Below, in pieces: positions 35,920 through 47,000 of a stretch of DNA of 64,000 bases. Made by a program: the position numbers and the translations under genes. The first letter of the stretch is position 1. Each line of letters begins with the position of its first letter. Origin of the DNA: Artemisia argyi. Taxonomy: Eukaryota; Streptophyta; Magnoliopsida; Asterales; Asteraceae. Location of the stretch: assembly GCA_030686995.1 (NCBI GenBank), contig CM060696.1, forward strand, positions 13,615,987 to 13,679,986, in the 5' to 3' direction. The notes beneath the pieces are model-generated. The model was not told the DNA's origin. It did no database searches and was given only the letters and a program-made list of their open reading frames with translations.

Positions 35920-38900
35920 TATCACATCCCGTGATTTTCCCCATAATTAAAAACGTTTAATTATAAATTAATCTCTGTCATTTCTACTAATCACTATTTT
36001 TACCAGAAAATTTAAAAATTTCTCTATTATATAAATTGGTAGTTACAAATCTGTATTTTCAAAAAAAGAGAAACACTAATCTTTACAATTTATAAAGTTT
36101 TGGACTAAAGACTCAAAACCTTTGCAAAAGAAAGTACAAACTGTCACTTTTGGAAAGATTAAGAAGTAATATATCTATATGGACGTACGTATATGCATGA
36201 CGAATCGAATTACAGAAAGGTACCACCCAAGTCGACTCCTAACATAACTACATAAACGGGTAAAATAAAACAACAAGTGGCTGGCGCGGATGGTTGGGAC
36301 GTCTGCTGTTAAGGCTGAGGTCGGGGGTTCGAGCCCTATCTTAGTCTTGGCCACTTTCCTTTTTTTTTAATCCTTTCTTTTCTTGTCGGTTGTCATTTTA
36401 AATTTAGTGGTTAAACAAATTTTAGTAAAAATTGATAAAACGTAAGTACTCCTTTAGATAACTTTATAAAAATCCCGACATTTTCATTTCAACTCCTTTC
36501 ACAAATGTTTTAACTTTTGTCACTTACAATCTCACGTGACGTTATTTCACTAAAACCGCACTCAACCAACTCCCGGACTCACAAAAATAACTCACCTAAT
36601 CTTCATTAAATTTACTAAACAAAATTTACCTAATAAATCTAATCGGGCCCTTAATCCACACTTCAGTCCACGAAATCCCCCAGCAGCAGCCCACCACCGA
36701 AACCCAAACACAACAAGCCAATAGGCTCGACCCAAACCCTCGCCCCTTTTAATCAAAACCAACGCAATCCATTTTGTTTTAAGTTTTCCTTTCTTCCTTT
36801 CCATTTGAAGTTGACGAGCAGCAAGCACAACCAAAACAGCCCCAAACATTTCGACATCTTGCAAACAACATGTCAACATTATTACATATCTTGATTAACT
36901 TCGCACCCAAGAATCACTAACAATAATTCTTCTATTTATCTCGTACGCTTACTACATTAAAAATCCCTAAAGCTAAGCGTATAAACCACTCGATACCCTA
37001 GAAATCAACGCGCTCAAAAATATTTAGTTCCGCCAAGTCAGTTCGAATTGCCACCACTTTAACAATCGTACAAGAATATTTAGCCATCTTTAAACTCATT
37101 AGAACATATGGATTCTCGTTACCTCACATGAGCAACTAAGGAAAAATAAAAACCATACGTTATTTACTACGTACGAATAAAATTTACTCCATAAAACATG
37201 TTCCCTTGTTTTGGGCAAGTACCACTGACGAGAGGGCCAAGTTTAGAAGAAAATAGTAACACAATAATAAAGACTCTACTGCCATAGCCACAGTAACATG
37301 TTGGAAAATAATTCACATATAATACAATATATATGTACTCCACTCTTCGTTGCATGCACCACCTATACTTACACAAACAAAGGCCTCCTACCGCCACTTC
37401 TAACTCCCTACACTTACACTACCCTCTGCTGCTCGACTGGATAAAACCATTCTCACTTGGAGACCATTCGAAGTGCTCAGGTCCCTTTTCTCTCCAACCA
37501 CAATTAATATCGAACCAAGCAAGAGAAGCTGTCTTGTTCTTTTCTTTCTTTACTCGACCGCTCGTCATCCTTGGAGGTTAGTAAGTGCCTTGAACTCTAA
37601 ACCTTCTAGCTCCTTTAATACGAACATGCATGCATTATTCTTGTTTTATTACTCCGCATAATGTAAAAATTTACGTAGAGACAAAGCTTGACACGCCACC
37701 TTTATGGAAGGCCAAGGGTCACGATAGGCATCGATGCATGTTCATTAAACGCCTCAGTCATTATAAGCCTTAACGACATGAACCATATATGTTAAAAGAA
37801 AATGAAGCATTATTGCTTCATGCGTACTTAGCATGCATAGTTTTAACGAGACAAGCCACCTCCATGGGAGGCCTAGAAGTCTCGTTACACACCATGTACA
37901 CTTTTGTTTCACGTTACATGCATCATATAACTTACCCTTAATGATTACTTACTCATGCACATGACCAGGTTCAATAATGAAAAAGATAGAAACTTGTTAT
38001 TTTATGTGAAAATTCGACTCTAGTAGCTAGAAAACACCCCGATAACTTGCAATCTAATATAACGAGCATATCATATTATTACTCCATCTCGTAGACCACC
38101 CAGCGAGCTATCACTTTGGTGTTCTAACTTTTCAAAAATAATGACTTCTCGACACTCTAAATTGGCCAAAGTAATCTTGCACAACTCGATAACTAAAAAG
38201 TTTAAGAAATAAGCCGAGTGGGCTTATAAGCCCATTAAGCAAGAATAAGCTTTCTGACCAAATAAGCTATACAAATAAACTTTCAAAAATAAAAATGAGC
38301 TTCGGAAAAATTTTCATATAAAAACTCTAACGATTTTTGTGAAAAAGGACTAAAAACGTAACGCGTTGTCACTTATAAGGACTAAAAGAGTAAAACTACT
38401 AAAACAAGGACCAAAACTGCCAAAACAGAAAATTTAGGATATAAGTTGACATATTATCACCTTGCAAACTCAGATTGACATATTGAGCAAGTAGTGGACT
38501 ACAAATGGAATTATAGTGAAATAAGGACCAACGGTGCAACGCTAACGCCGTTAGCATAACTAGAGTAAAAACTGACGAAAGACTTGGACCAAGGACTACA
38601 TTCCAGACTTTCACATTTATTTTTCCGACCTTTACATCATAGCATTCTTGCATTTCAATATTCATTTCTTTTCCTTATACATACATATATATATGAACTT
38701 ATATTGCCTCATTATATATATAATTACACATCATTTTAAATTCAATCACGTCATTTAAATTTCATGTTTTTATTGACGTCACTCAAATAATCATTTCATT
38801 CTTAAAGTACTTCGCGATAATCACAAATGAACTATCAAAACACTAAAACTTATCGTACTATCTAGGTTGTGTGTTGGAGCCGTTCCTTGACCGTAACTGA

Positions 38901-40111
38901 AATCTACCATTGTACTACTAAGGTGAGTCATAGCCCCTACATTAGCGTTTTATAATCGTTTTATAAATGTTTTGGGGGAGATACATGCTCGTTTCTACTT
39001 ACAATTATTACTTATTTATTTCAAACATGTTACTCGATTTATGATACACTCTATTTGTTTATTGAAACCTATTACATGCTACGAACCTGAACACAAGTAT
39101 TACTCTGTATGCTATCCTGATTGATATTGCCTAAGTTACTAGCTTTGCCAAAAGTCCCTCATATCATGACCCATTAATCACTTGCGAGTGAACGCGAATA
39201 TAGTGAATAGATCTATTGGCAGTTGACGCCCCATTTGAGTTGCTGGGTAAGTAACCAAATGCACTTTATTTGAGAAACTGTAGGAACTGGCAAATTCCTA
39301 CCTACGACGAGGGCCCCTATCACCTGCATCATATTCGTATGTGTAGGTTTTTATCCCATAAGATTTCTATAGCTCTTATGGCTGCAAAACGATGTTAAGG
39401 TTTGAGTGTCATGAGGCTTAGGGCAATATCCTATACTACAATGCTATTGTTTCACTACTACTACTTGGATTGTGTTCAGATGTTTTATATAACTGCTACA
39501 AATTTTCTCAGCTATCTACCTGAGTAATTCAAACGTTTTTACTCAAATATTATGGACTTACTCAACTATTGACCTGAGTAGGAAAGTCAAACTACTATGG
39601 GTGTATAACAACGTAACCCGCAACTTATTTCATTAACAGTGATATCTATTACCATTATTATCTCAATTTGAAACTATTGAAAATCAACTGATTTTATGCA
39701 AACTCTATGAATTTGCTCACACTTTGATTTTGATAATCAACCTTTATTTATAACTACTATGAATCTCACAAACTCCTTGATTTTAAAAACCAAATATTTT
39801 ACATATAAACTCTATGAACTCACCAACCAACGTGTTGACACTTTTTAGCATGTATTTCAGGTCCATAATGAGCAAGGATGGCATGGAGGAGCACGGATAC
39901 TTATAATGGCTATAAAATCTTACTATCATTCGAAAACCTTTTCGATAAACTTGTAACCATTGGGACCTCATTTTGTAAACTCTGATATTCGAATGATAAA
40001 TGTTTTAAAATAACTATATTGATAATCATTTCCTACTAATAAACTGCTATGTCATGAAGTAACACCCAATCTTTATTCCGCTGCTTATTTTCAAAAACTG
40101 AGGGTGTTACA
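35920..40111 (+). repeat. Element F 5' LTR, 4,192 bp
   Basis: An unusually long LTR. It includes a tRNA-like module at 36275-36356 and two CGCCACC/TCC-type phrases (37690s and 37855s, GACA.GCCACCT...GGGAGGCC). A TATA-like TATATATATGAAC lies at about 38687. ORFs such as 36592-36879 (-) recur unchanged in the other LTR only because the LTRs are young duplicates. Confidence 0.95.
36275..36356 (+). other. tRNA-like Pol III-type module in F 5' LTR
   Basis: Box A-like TGGCGCGGATGG at 36282-36293. A perfect B box GGTTCGAGCC lies at 36326-36335. The ends AAGTGGCT / GGCCACTT pair with one mismatch here (none in the other LTR), and a run of nine T at 36360-36368 would stop Pol III. Eighty-two nt from end to end, tRNA-sized. 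A convincing anticodon arm was not assigned. Confidence 0.6.
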
Positions 40112-40114
40112 GAT

Positions 40115-40126
40115 TGGTATCAGAGC
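40115..40126 (+). other. Element F primer-binding site (initiator tRNA-Met type)
   Basis: TGGTATCAGAGC three bases after the 5' LTR, the usual site of Tekay/Del chromoviruses. The following 40127-40656 has no ORF and nothing recognisable. Confidence 0.88.
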
Positions 40127-40656
40127 CTCGGTTATAGTGAAACGGGTCTAAATTAGATCCGAACTATAACTACTTTTACAAACAAAACATTTTATAGCCT
40201 TTCGCTCTCCGTGCTTTCCATCTGCCAGACGATTACGTGACTACTAGATAAGTTATGCTACACCAACACTCTAATATATTGACATATATACTCACCCACT
40301 ATCTTGAGTACTGTATCAATCATCCCTAATTATCTTACTTCCATCATCATAAATACATATGACAAACTCTTTCGTATTCCCAGGAAATGCGCACATGAAT
40401 TACCTTGCCGAGTAGTATGAGTGTTAAATCAAAATCTTAAGAAGGCTTACAATGTCTTTATTTGAATGGATTGGGACGCCTTTTTATTCAAATCAAGAAG
40501 TTGTAAATCACCAGACCGTAACATTTATATTTCCTTAGTTACATGGTTTGGGACGCCTCTCTATGTAAATAACGAAATATAGATGAATAGGTTTAATATT
40601 ATCTGAAATAACATGCGTATGAAATCAAGAACCACGAAAACCTAAAATTTTTCATT

Positions 40657-41089
40657 TCAGTAGAAACCCCAAATATTTATACACAATGATATGAGTAGCA
40701 TTGGTAATGCTAACATTACAAATATCACTAAGTAAAGCATAACATCACCAATTGGTTGACCAATCAAACTGATGAAAAACAGCACCACCCCTACGAGAGC
40801 GAGAACCACAACTGGGTGTAACACCTCGAACATCCTGCACGACAAATGCACGAGTGATTAACACTCTAAACGTTAATGCATGGTGCAAATTTACAAATTC
40901 TAAACAACGCCCCTATTATAACACTATCTCGTACCCCCATATTTCGTCCACGCTAACGGCCAAAACCACGATTAGCATGAGAAGTGCTATAATCCAATCC
41001 AAAGACTCCAAATCTTCTTTTGGAATGTAAGCCAAAAAGAGGTCTGCAACAACATACAAAATTATGAGGACAGTATAAGTGTGTGACAT
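40657..41089 (-). CDS. Antisense small membrane protein gene, probably two exons (four helices)
   Basis: Reading minus, exon 1 starts at ATG 41089 (MSHTYTVLIILYVVADLFLA), holds helices at about residues 4-21 and 30-48 around the loop YIPKEDLESLD, and reaches DEIWG. Unspliced it ends at 40916 after 57 residues. A GT...AG intron of exactly 100 nt (40934-40835, GTACGAG...GTGCAG) would keep frame and join IWG to MFEVLHPVVVLALVGVV. That second two-helix unit ends INIWGFY with its stop at 40657. The product would be 110 residues, two copies of a two-helix unit each ending in IWG. Family unknown to me. Residues 1-50 align with the 54-residue ORF at 43708-43872. The spliced model is inference. Confidence 0.5.
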
Positions 41090-41307
41090 TTTGAAATCCT
41101 TGGGTGAGAAAAATGTGAGTAGTGAAGAGGAAAAAGTAGGATATGTAAGGCGATAACCGTAGACTACTATTCTAGCCACATACGCTCACTACTCACCACA
41201 TAGAGACAAAGTAACTTTCATCATTCCCAAAAGCTGATAATCCGGCAACTTTCTCTACATCCTTATCCAAAACTCTCTTTGTAAAATTTGTATCAACAAA
41301 ACTCTTT

Positions 41308-41322
41308 GTTTAACGGGTAGGT
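41308..41322. repeat. 15-bp repeat GTTTAACGGGTAGGT, copy 1
   Basis: Identical to 44077-44091, which touches the 3' LTR. Each copy lies about 205-220 bp upstream of a small membrane-protein start on minus. This copy also forms the hairpin CGGGTA-GGT-TACCCG (41314-41328). Confidence 0.85.
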
Positions 41323-41509
41323 TACCCGCACAGATTTTTTTTATATAATCCAAGAGAAATATCTAAACCCGACAGAGTAAATAAATTCTCATCCAAATTG
41401 TGCTCACAAAAGATTTAGTTAAACATTCAAACATCATATTATTTAAAACATACTTGAACATTACAAACGATACTGAATATAAGACACCTAGTAAGCATAA
41501 ACCTAGACT

Positions 41510-42145
41510 TTAACGGTAGTCGGGGTGGTCCCAAGTCTGAGAGTTGTTGGAGTCATAACCATCATCATAAGGATCGAAACTCGCCAACTTCTCTTCTTCC
41601 CACTGAGCCTCCAACCTGCTCAGCTCCCGCTCCATGTCAGAAGTCCAACCATCATCAACTGCCACATTTTCCTCAAAGCTTGGCTGGAAATCGTCCAGGT
41701 GAGGCAACTGTTGCTGCTGCACAACCACTCTTGACGAACATGAACTTGATGCACCTTGTTGTTGTTGTGGTAGAGGTTGTGGTAGCGGTAGTTGTTGTTG
41801 CGATGGCCCAACCCTAGAAGCTCCAAAATTTTCCTCATAACTCCAACGAATTTTGTTAGAAATCTGAGCCTGTATCTGACTGACGCAATCGCACAACGAC
41901 TCAATCACAGCAGCATCCTTACGATACTCGTCCTGCAAGAACTGGTCAATCACACGTCTCCTATCATCTGATACGTCGGGGCACCTTGCGTAGTGTTCCA
42001 TATCGTCTCGTTTTAGTTCTTTCATAAACTCAAATCTCTTGATGATCCCCACAATAGCTTTTTGGCGATCCTTGTCACTACCCTCAGCTTCTGCCTTGAC
42101 AAATCGTTGGAATTCTTCGGCGGTGTGTGGCATTTTGCAAGCCAT
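41510..42145 (-). CDS. Antisense 211-residue Q-rich/acidic protein of unknown family (element F)
   Basis: The chosen start is ATG 42145 (MACKMPHTAEEFQRFVKAEA). The frame is open to 42196, but that ATG abuts the TATA box, so the inner start is more likely. Residues about 5-95 are charged and helical (DKDRQKAIVGIIKRFEFMKE, RRRVIDQFLQDEYRKDAAVI). Then comes a Gln/Pro/Ser-rich low-complexity stretch (about 117-155), then an acidic C-terminus with a likely helix (WTSDMERELSRLEAQWEEEK) ending in Asp/Tyr-rich sequence. No zinc finger, signal peptide or membrane segment is evident. It could be a regulatory or DNA/RNA-binding accessory protein, but no homology is recognised. It lies antisense to F, between the two membrane-protein loci, and appears intact. 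Confidence 0.6.
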   Translation of the reverse strand: MACKMPHTAEEFQRFVKAEAEGSDKDRQKAIVGIIKRFEFMKELKRDDMEHYARCPDVSDDRRRVIDQFLQDEYRKDAAVIESLCDCVSQIQAQISNKIRWSYEENFGASRVGPSQQQLPLPQPLPQQQQGASSSCSSRVVVQQQQLPHLDDFQPSFEENVAVDDGWTSDMERELSRLEAQWEEEKLASFDPYDDGYDSNNSQTWDHPDYR

Positions 42146-42196
42146 TGAAATGCTTTCCTTGGTGTGTGTGTGTGGATAACCCAAGCATGCCAGCAT

Positions 42197-42204
42197 TATT
42201 TATA
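42197..42204 (-). promoter_or_regulatory. TATA box of the 211-residue gene
   Basis: TATAAATA on minus, 52-59 nt before ATG 42145. A start site about 30 nt downstream would give a leader of about 20-30 nt and would exclude the ATG at 42196. Confidence 0.55.
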
Positions 42205-42275
42205 AGGGTTGAAAATATTTTTCCTTTACTTTATTTTGGTAGACATGACCGTTTGTATTCAAACGGTAAAATTTT

Positions 42276-42276
<1 letters not shown>

Positions 42277-42320
<44 letters not shown>
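42277..42320. repeat. Poly(A) tract, 44 bp
   Basis: 44 consecutive A on + (poly(T) upstream of the minus-strand gene). The 42321-43683 stretch beyond it has no convincing ORF on either strand. Confidence 0.97.
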
Positions 42321-42323
<3 letters not shown>

Positions 42324-43683
42324 AAACACGCCACATATGACTGACTCATGCGTTTGGACTCTTCAAGTTTGAGAATTAATAACGACTTCGGCCCCTTCAA
42401 CTTTGAGCCACTTGACACATTTCTTAAAACTTCTTTTAAATTTGAAACTTATATAATTTCTGATAATTCTAGTCCCTCGATTTGGACCAATTTGACAATT
42501 TCTTATAAAAACTTTTATAAATTAATAAACTTACAGTATTTTATCACCTCTCGTCGAAATACATATGTTTGACACATATTTTATTTGGCAACCACTTTGA
42601 CATAAACTATAAATAATACATTGTCCTAATGGTCTCAAAACTACTTTGTAACCGTATATATCATGGAACGTGCGTTAACCATTTCTTACTCACCAAACCA
42701 AACCCACCCCATGACATTGGGCCCTGGCCCATTTCTCACGATAAACCAACGCACCAGGTTGGTCATTGGACCTTTGATCACAAATTAAGCCCGACACTAC
42801 TCAAGCCCAAGACTTAGGTTTATGCCTAAGTTAACCGAATAGTGCCTATTTACATTGGATCGTTCTCTGTGTTATTTCTTAACAACCTATCAATATTTTT
42901 CTACACGTCTCGATTTAACACTCACCTATAAATCATAAGTGACAGATCGTTTCATTTATTCGGTTATGCATTGGCCAAAATTGTCAAAAAGTTCAGCTCG
43001 ATTGTCAAAATTTCCTAAGCCAATTGATCGGGCAAACTTCAAACGACGCATACAAAACACAAACAAAATCTCATCTAAATATTTAGCCACATTCGAGTTC
43101 CCTATGCGACTCAACTACAGACCAACCCCCCGCCTTCCCTTTTTATCGCCAACGATGACTAACGGCCTCCAACGAACCCATGCAACCTACTAACATTGGA
43201 CCCCGGCCCAATGCACAAATCTGCCAACATATCTTATATGTGAAACTTGGGCCTAATCACCAAACCAAAGCCCAATGCTAATCGACGCGAACCCAACCCA
43301 TTTTAGTTATTAACTCAAAAAGCTCGGCCAAGTAACGTTTACTTTGGCCAATTCTTTCGCAATTTCACTTAACGATCTGGCAATATAATTGTTCGACCTC
43401 GTTGTCCTCCCGGCTGAGGATTGGGGGCTTTCATTTTACAACCATTTGCTAACTCAATTGTCCTTAAGGCTCGGCTTTCGCCGACAGCCCAAACTCACAC
43501 CCTAACAATATTTTCCACTCCAGAACAATTCATAAAAATCGAAAAAGCGCATTTCAAGCTACTTGGCTACTCGTGTACTTCAAACAATAAAACACGAACA
43601 AATATTAACATAAGACATGATTTTATAAAATGAAACCAACTTTATTTCTCATACGTTGAGGAGTACATAAAAACGTAACACAG

Positions 43684-43689
43684 TTTATT
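43684..43689 (-). terminator. Poly(A) signal of the 54-residue gene
   Basis: AATAAA on minus (GTTGTAATAAACTG), about 20 nt after the stop codon at 43708-43710. Confidence 0.45.
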
Positions 43690-43707
43690 ACAACACTCCT
43701 ACATCAT

Positions 43708-43872
43708 TCATCGCTTCCACATCTTGTCAACGCCGATCGCTAAGATCACAAGAGGTGCAATGAACGCTAAGATCCCGATCAACAATGCACGATCTTCTTC
43801 TGGGACGTACGTCACGTAAACAGCTGCAACGATAAAATACGTAACCGCAATCTTGATAATCATGTGCGACAT
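43708..43872 (-). CDS. Antisense small two-helix membrane protein, 54 residues (element F)
   Basis: ATG 43872 to TGA 43708-43710. Residues about 5-21 (IIKIAVTYFIVAAVYV) and 29-48 (LLIGILAFIAPLVILAIGV) are hydrophobic helices joined by the short acidic turn YVPEED; the C-terminus is VDKMWKR. It aligns with the ORF starting at 41089 with one gap: MSH start, Y-[VI]-P-[EK]-E-D turn, VD..W end. Too short for ordinary gene callers. A poly(A) signal follows, and pyrimidine-rich upstream sequence resembles that of the 41089 gene. Conservation of turn and ends between two diverged copies is the main evidence for coding. Function unknown. Confidence 0.55.
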   Translation of the reverse strand: MSHMIIKIAVTYFIVAAVYVTYVPEEDRALLIGILAFIAPLVILAIGVDKMWKR

Positions 43873-44056
43873 TTTTGAAGCTTTCGAGAGGTAAATAATT
43901 GAAAGAATAAATGAATAGTGAAAAGTTGAGTTATGAATGGTAAAGTGAGGTATAAAAAGGAGTAAGGAGAAAGGAGATATAACCGTTGGGTTACTGTTCC
44001 AAATTTACTGTTCACGCAAAAAAAAAAAAAAAAATTATAGCTACTACCTTAGGTTA

Positions 44057-44075
44057 GAATCCCGGGACGGGATTC
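44057..44075. other. Perfect hairpin upstream of F 3' LTR
   Basis: GAATCCC - GGGAC - GGGATTC, a 7-bp stem ending 18 bp before the LTR start (44094). It is followed by GTTTAACGGGTAGGT (44077-44091). Confidence 0.85.
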
Positions 44076-44093
44076 AGTTTAACGGGTAGGTAC

Positions 44094-47000
44094 TATCACA
44101 TCCCGTGATTTTCCCCATAATTAAAAACGTTTAATTATAAATTAATCTTTGTCATTTCTACTAATCACTATTTTTACCAGAAAATTTAAAAATTTCTCTA
44201 TTATATAAATTGGTAGTTACAAATCTGTATTTTCAAAAAAAGAGAAACACTAATCTTTACAATTTATAAAGTTTTGGACTAAAGACTCAAAACCTTTGCA
44301 AAAGAAAGTACAAACTGTCACTTTTGGAAAGATTAAGAAGTAATATATCTATATGGACGTACGTATATGCATGAAGAATCGAATTACAGAAAGGTACCAC
44401 CCAAGTCGACTCCTAACATAACTACATAAACGGGTAAAATAAAACAACAAGTGGCCGGCGCGGATGGTTGGGACGTCTGCTGTTAAGGCTGAGGTCGGGG
44501 GTTCGAGCCCTGTCTTAGTCTTGGCCACTTTCCTTTTTTTTTAATCCTTTCTTTTCTTGTCGGTTGTCATTTTAAATTTAGTGGTTAAACAAATTTTAGT
44601 AAAAATTGATAAAACGTAAGTACTCCTTTAGATAACTTTATAAAAATCCCGACATTTTCATTTCAACTCCTTTCACAAATGTTTTAACTTTTGTCACTTA
44701 CAATCTCACGTGACGTTATTTCACTAAAACCGCACTCAACCAACTCCCGGACTCACAAAAATAACTCACCTAATCTTCATTAAATTTACTAAACAAAATT
44801 TACCTAATAAATCTAATCGGGCCCTTAATCCACACTTCAGTCCACGAAATCCCCCAGCAGCAGCCCACCACCGAAACCCAAACACAACAAGCCAATAGGC
44901 TCGACCCAAACCCTCGCCCCTTTTAATCAAAACCAACCCAATCCATTTTGTTTTAAGTTTTCCTTTCTTCCTTTCCATTTGAAGTTGACGAGCAGCAAGC
45001 ACAACCAAAACAGCCCCAAACATTTCGACATCTTGCAAACAACATGTCAACATTATTACATATCTTGATTAACTTCGCACCCTAGAATCACTAACAATAA
45101 TTCTTCTATTTATCTCGTACGCTTACTACATTAAAAATCCCTAAAGCTAAGCGTATAAACCACTCGATACCCTAGAAATCAACGCGCTCAAAAATATTTA
45201 GTTCCGCCAAGTCAGTTCGAATTGCCACCACTTTAACGATCGTACAAGAATATTTAGCCATCTTTAAACTCATTAGAACATATGGATTCTCGTTACCTCA
45301 CATGAGCAACTAAGGAAAAATAAAAACCATACGTTATTTACTACGTACGAATAAAATTTACTCCATAAAACATGTTCCCTTGTTTTGGGCAAGTACCACT
45401 GACGAGAGGGCCAAGTTTAGAAGAAAATAGTAACACAATAATAAAGACTCTACTGCCATAGCCACAGTAACATGTTGGAAAATAATTCACATATAATACA
45501 ATATATATGTACTCCACTCTTCGTTGCATGCACCACCTATACTTACACAAACAAAGGCCTCCTACCGCCACTTCTAACTCCCTACACTTACACTACCCTC
45601 TGCTGCTCGACTGGATAAAACCATTCTCACTTGGAGACCATTCGAAGTGCTCAGGTCCCTTTTCTCTCCAACCACAATTAATATCGAACCAAGCAAGAGA
45701 AGCTGTCTTGTTCTTTTCTTTCTTTACTCGACCGCTCGTCATCCTTGGAGGTTAGTAAGCGCCTTGAACTCTAAACCTTCTAGCTCCTTTAATACGAACA
45801 TGCATGCATTATTCTTGTTTTATTACTCCGCATAATGTAAAAATTTACGTAGAGACAAAGCTTGACACGCCACCTTTATGGAAGGCCAAGGGTCACGATA
45901 GGCATCGATGCATGTTCATTAAACGCCTCAGTCATTATAAGCCTTAACGACATGAACCATATATGTTAAAAGAAAATGAAGCATTATTGCTTCATGCGTA
46001 CTTAGCATGCATAGTTTTAACGAGACAAGCCACCTCCATGGGAGGCCTAGAAGTCTCGTTACACACCATGTACACTTTTGTTTCACGTTACATGCATCAT
46101 ATAACTTACCCTTAATGATTACTTACTCATGCACATGACCAGGTTCAATAATGAAAAAGATAGAAACTTGTTATTTTATGTGAAAATTCGACTCTAGTAG
46201 CTAGAAAACACCCCGATAACTTGCAATCTAATATAACGAGCATATCATATTATTACTCCATCTCGTAGACCACCCAGCGAGCTATCACTTTGGTGTTCTA
46301 ACTTTTCAAAAATAATGACTTCTCGACACTCTAAATTGGCCAAAGTAATCTTGCACAACTCGATAACTAAAAAGTTTAAGAAATAAGCCGAGTGGGCTTA
46401 TAAGCCCATTAAGCAAGAATAAGCTTTCTGACCAAATAAGCTGTACAAATAAACTTTCAAAAATAAAAATGAGCTTCGGAAAAATTTTCATATAAAAACT
46501 CTAACGATTTTTGTGAAAAAGGACTAAAAACGTAACGCGTTGTCACTTATAAGGACTAAAAGAGTAAAACTACTAAAACAAGGACCAAAACTGCCAAAGC
46601 AGAAAATTTTGGATATAAGTTGACATATTATAACCTTGCAAACTCAGATTGACATATTGAGCAAGTAGTGGACTACAAATGGAATTATAGTGAAATAAGG
46701 ACCAACGGTGCAACGCTAACGCCGTTAGCATAACTAGAGTAAAAACTGACGAAAGACTTGGACCAAGGACTACATTCCAGACTTTCACATTTATTTTTCC
46801 GACCTTTACATCATAGCATTCTTGCATTTCAATATTCATTTCTTTTCCTTATACATACATATATATATGAACTTATATTGCCTCATTATATATATAATTA
46901 CACATCATTTTAAATTCAATCACGTCATTTAAATTTCATGTTTTTATTGACGTCACTCAAATAATCATTTCATTCTTAAAGTACTTCGCGATAATCACAA

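Noticed and set aside
36592..37661. ORFs in the F LTR (36592-36879 -, 37167-37397 -, 37333-37581 +) that recur at 44766-45835
   Set aside because: They recur because the two LTRs are near-identical copies; this is not independent conservation, and composition and context give no support.
38399..38665. 88-residue minus ORF repeated at 46573-46839
   Set aside because: Same reason: LTR duplication. The differences between copies do not favour synonymous sites as far as I can see.
41020..41060. GTTGCAG at the same codons in both small membrane-protein ORFs as a possible splice acceptor
   Set aside because: No donor gives a plausible intron length in the 54-residue ORF; shared Val-Ala codons explain it.
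42127..42372. 81-residue + ORF with a poly-lysine run
   Set aside because: The run is the A44 tract; the ORF is antisense to the promoter region of the 211-residue gene.
43980..43990. CCCAACGGTTA on minus upstream of the 54-residue ORF, an exact match to the mitosis-specific activator consensus
   Set aside because: The degenerate 11-mer is expected about 0.5 times by chance in 64 kb on both strands, and the related gene has only a broken version.
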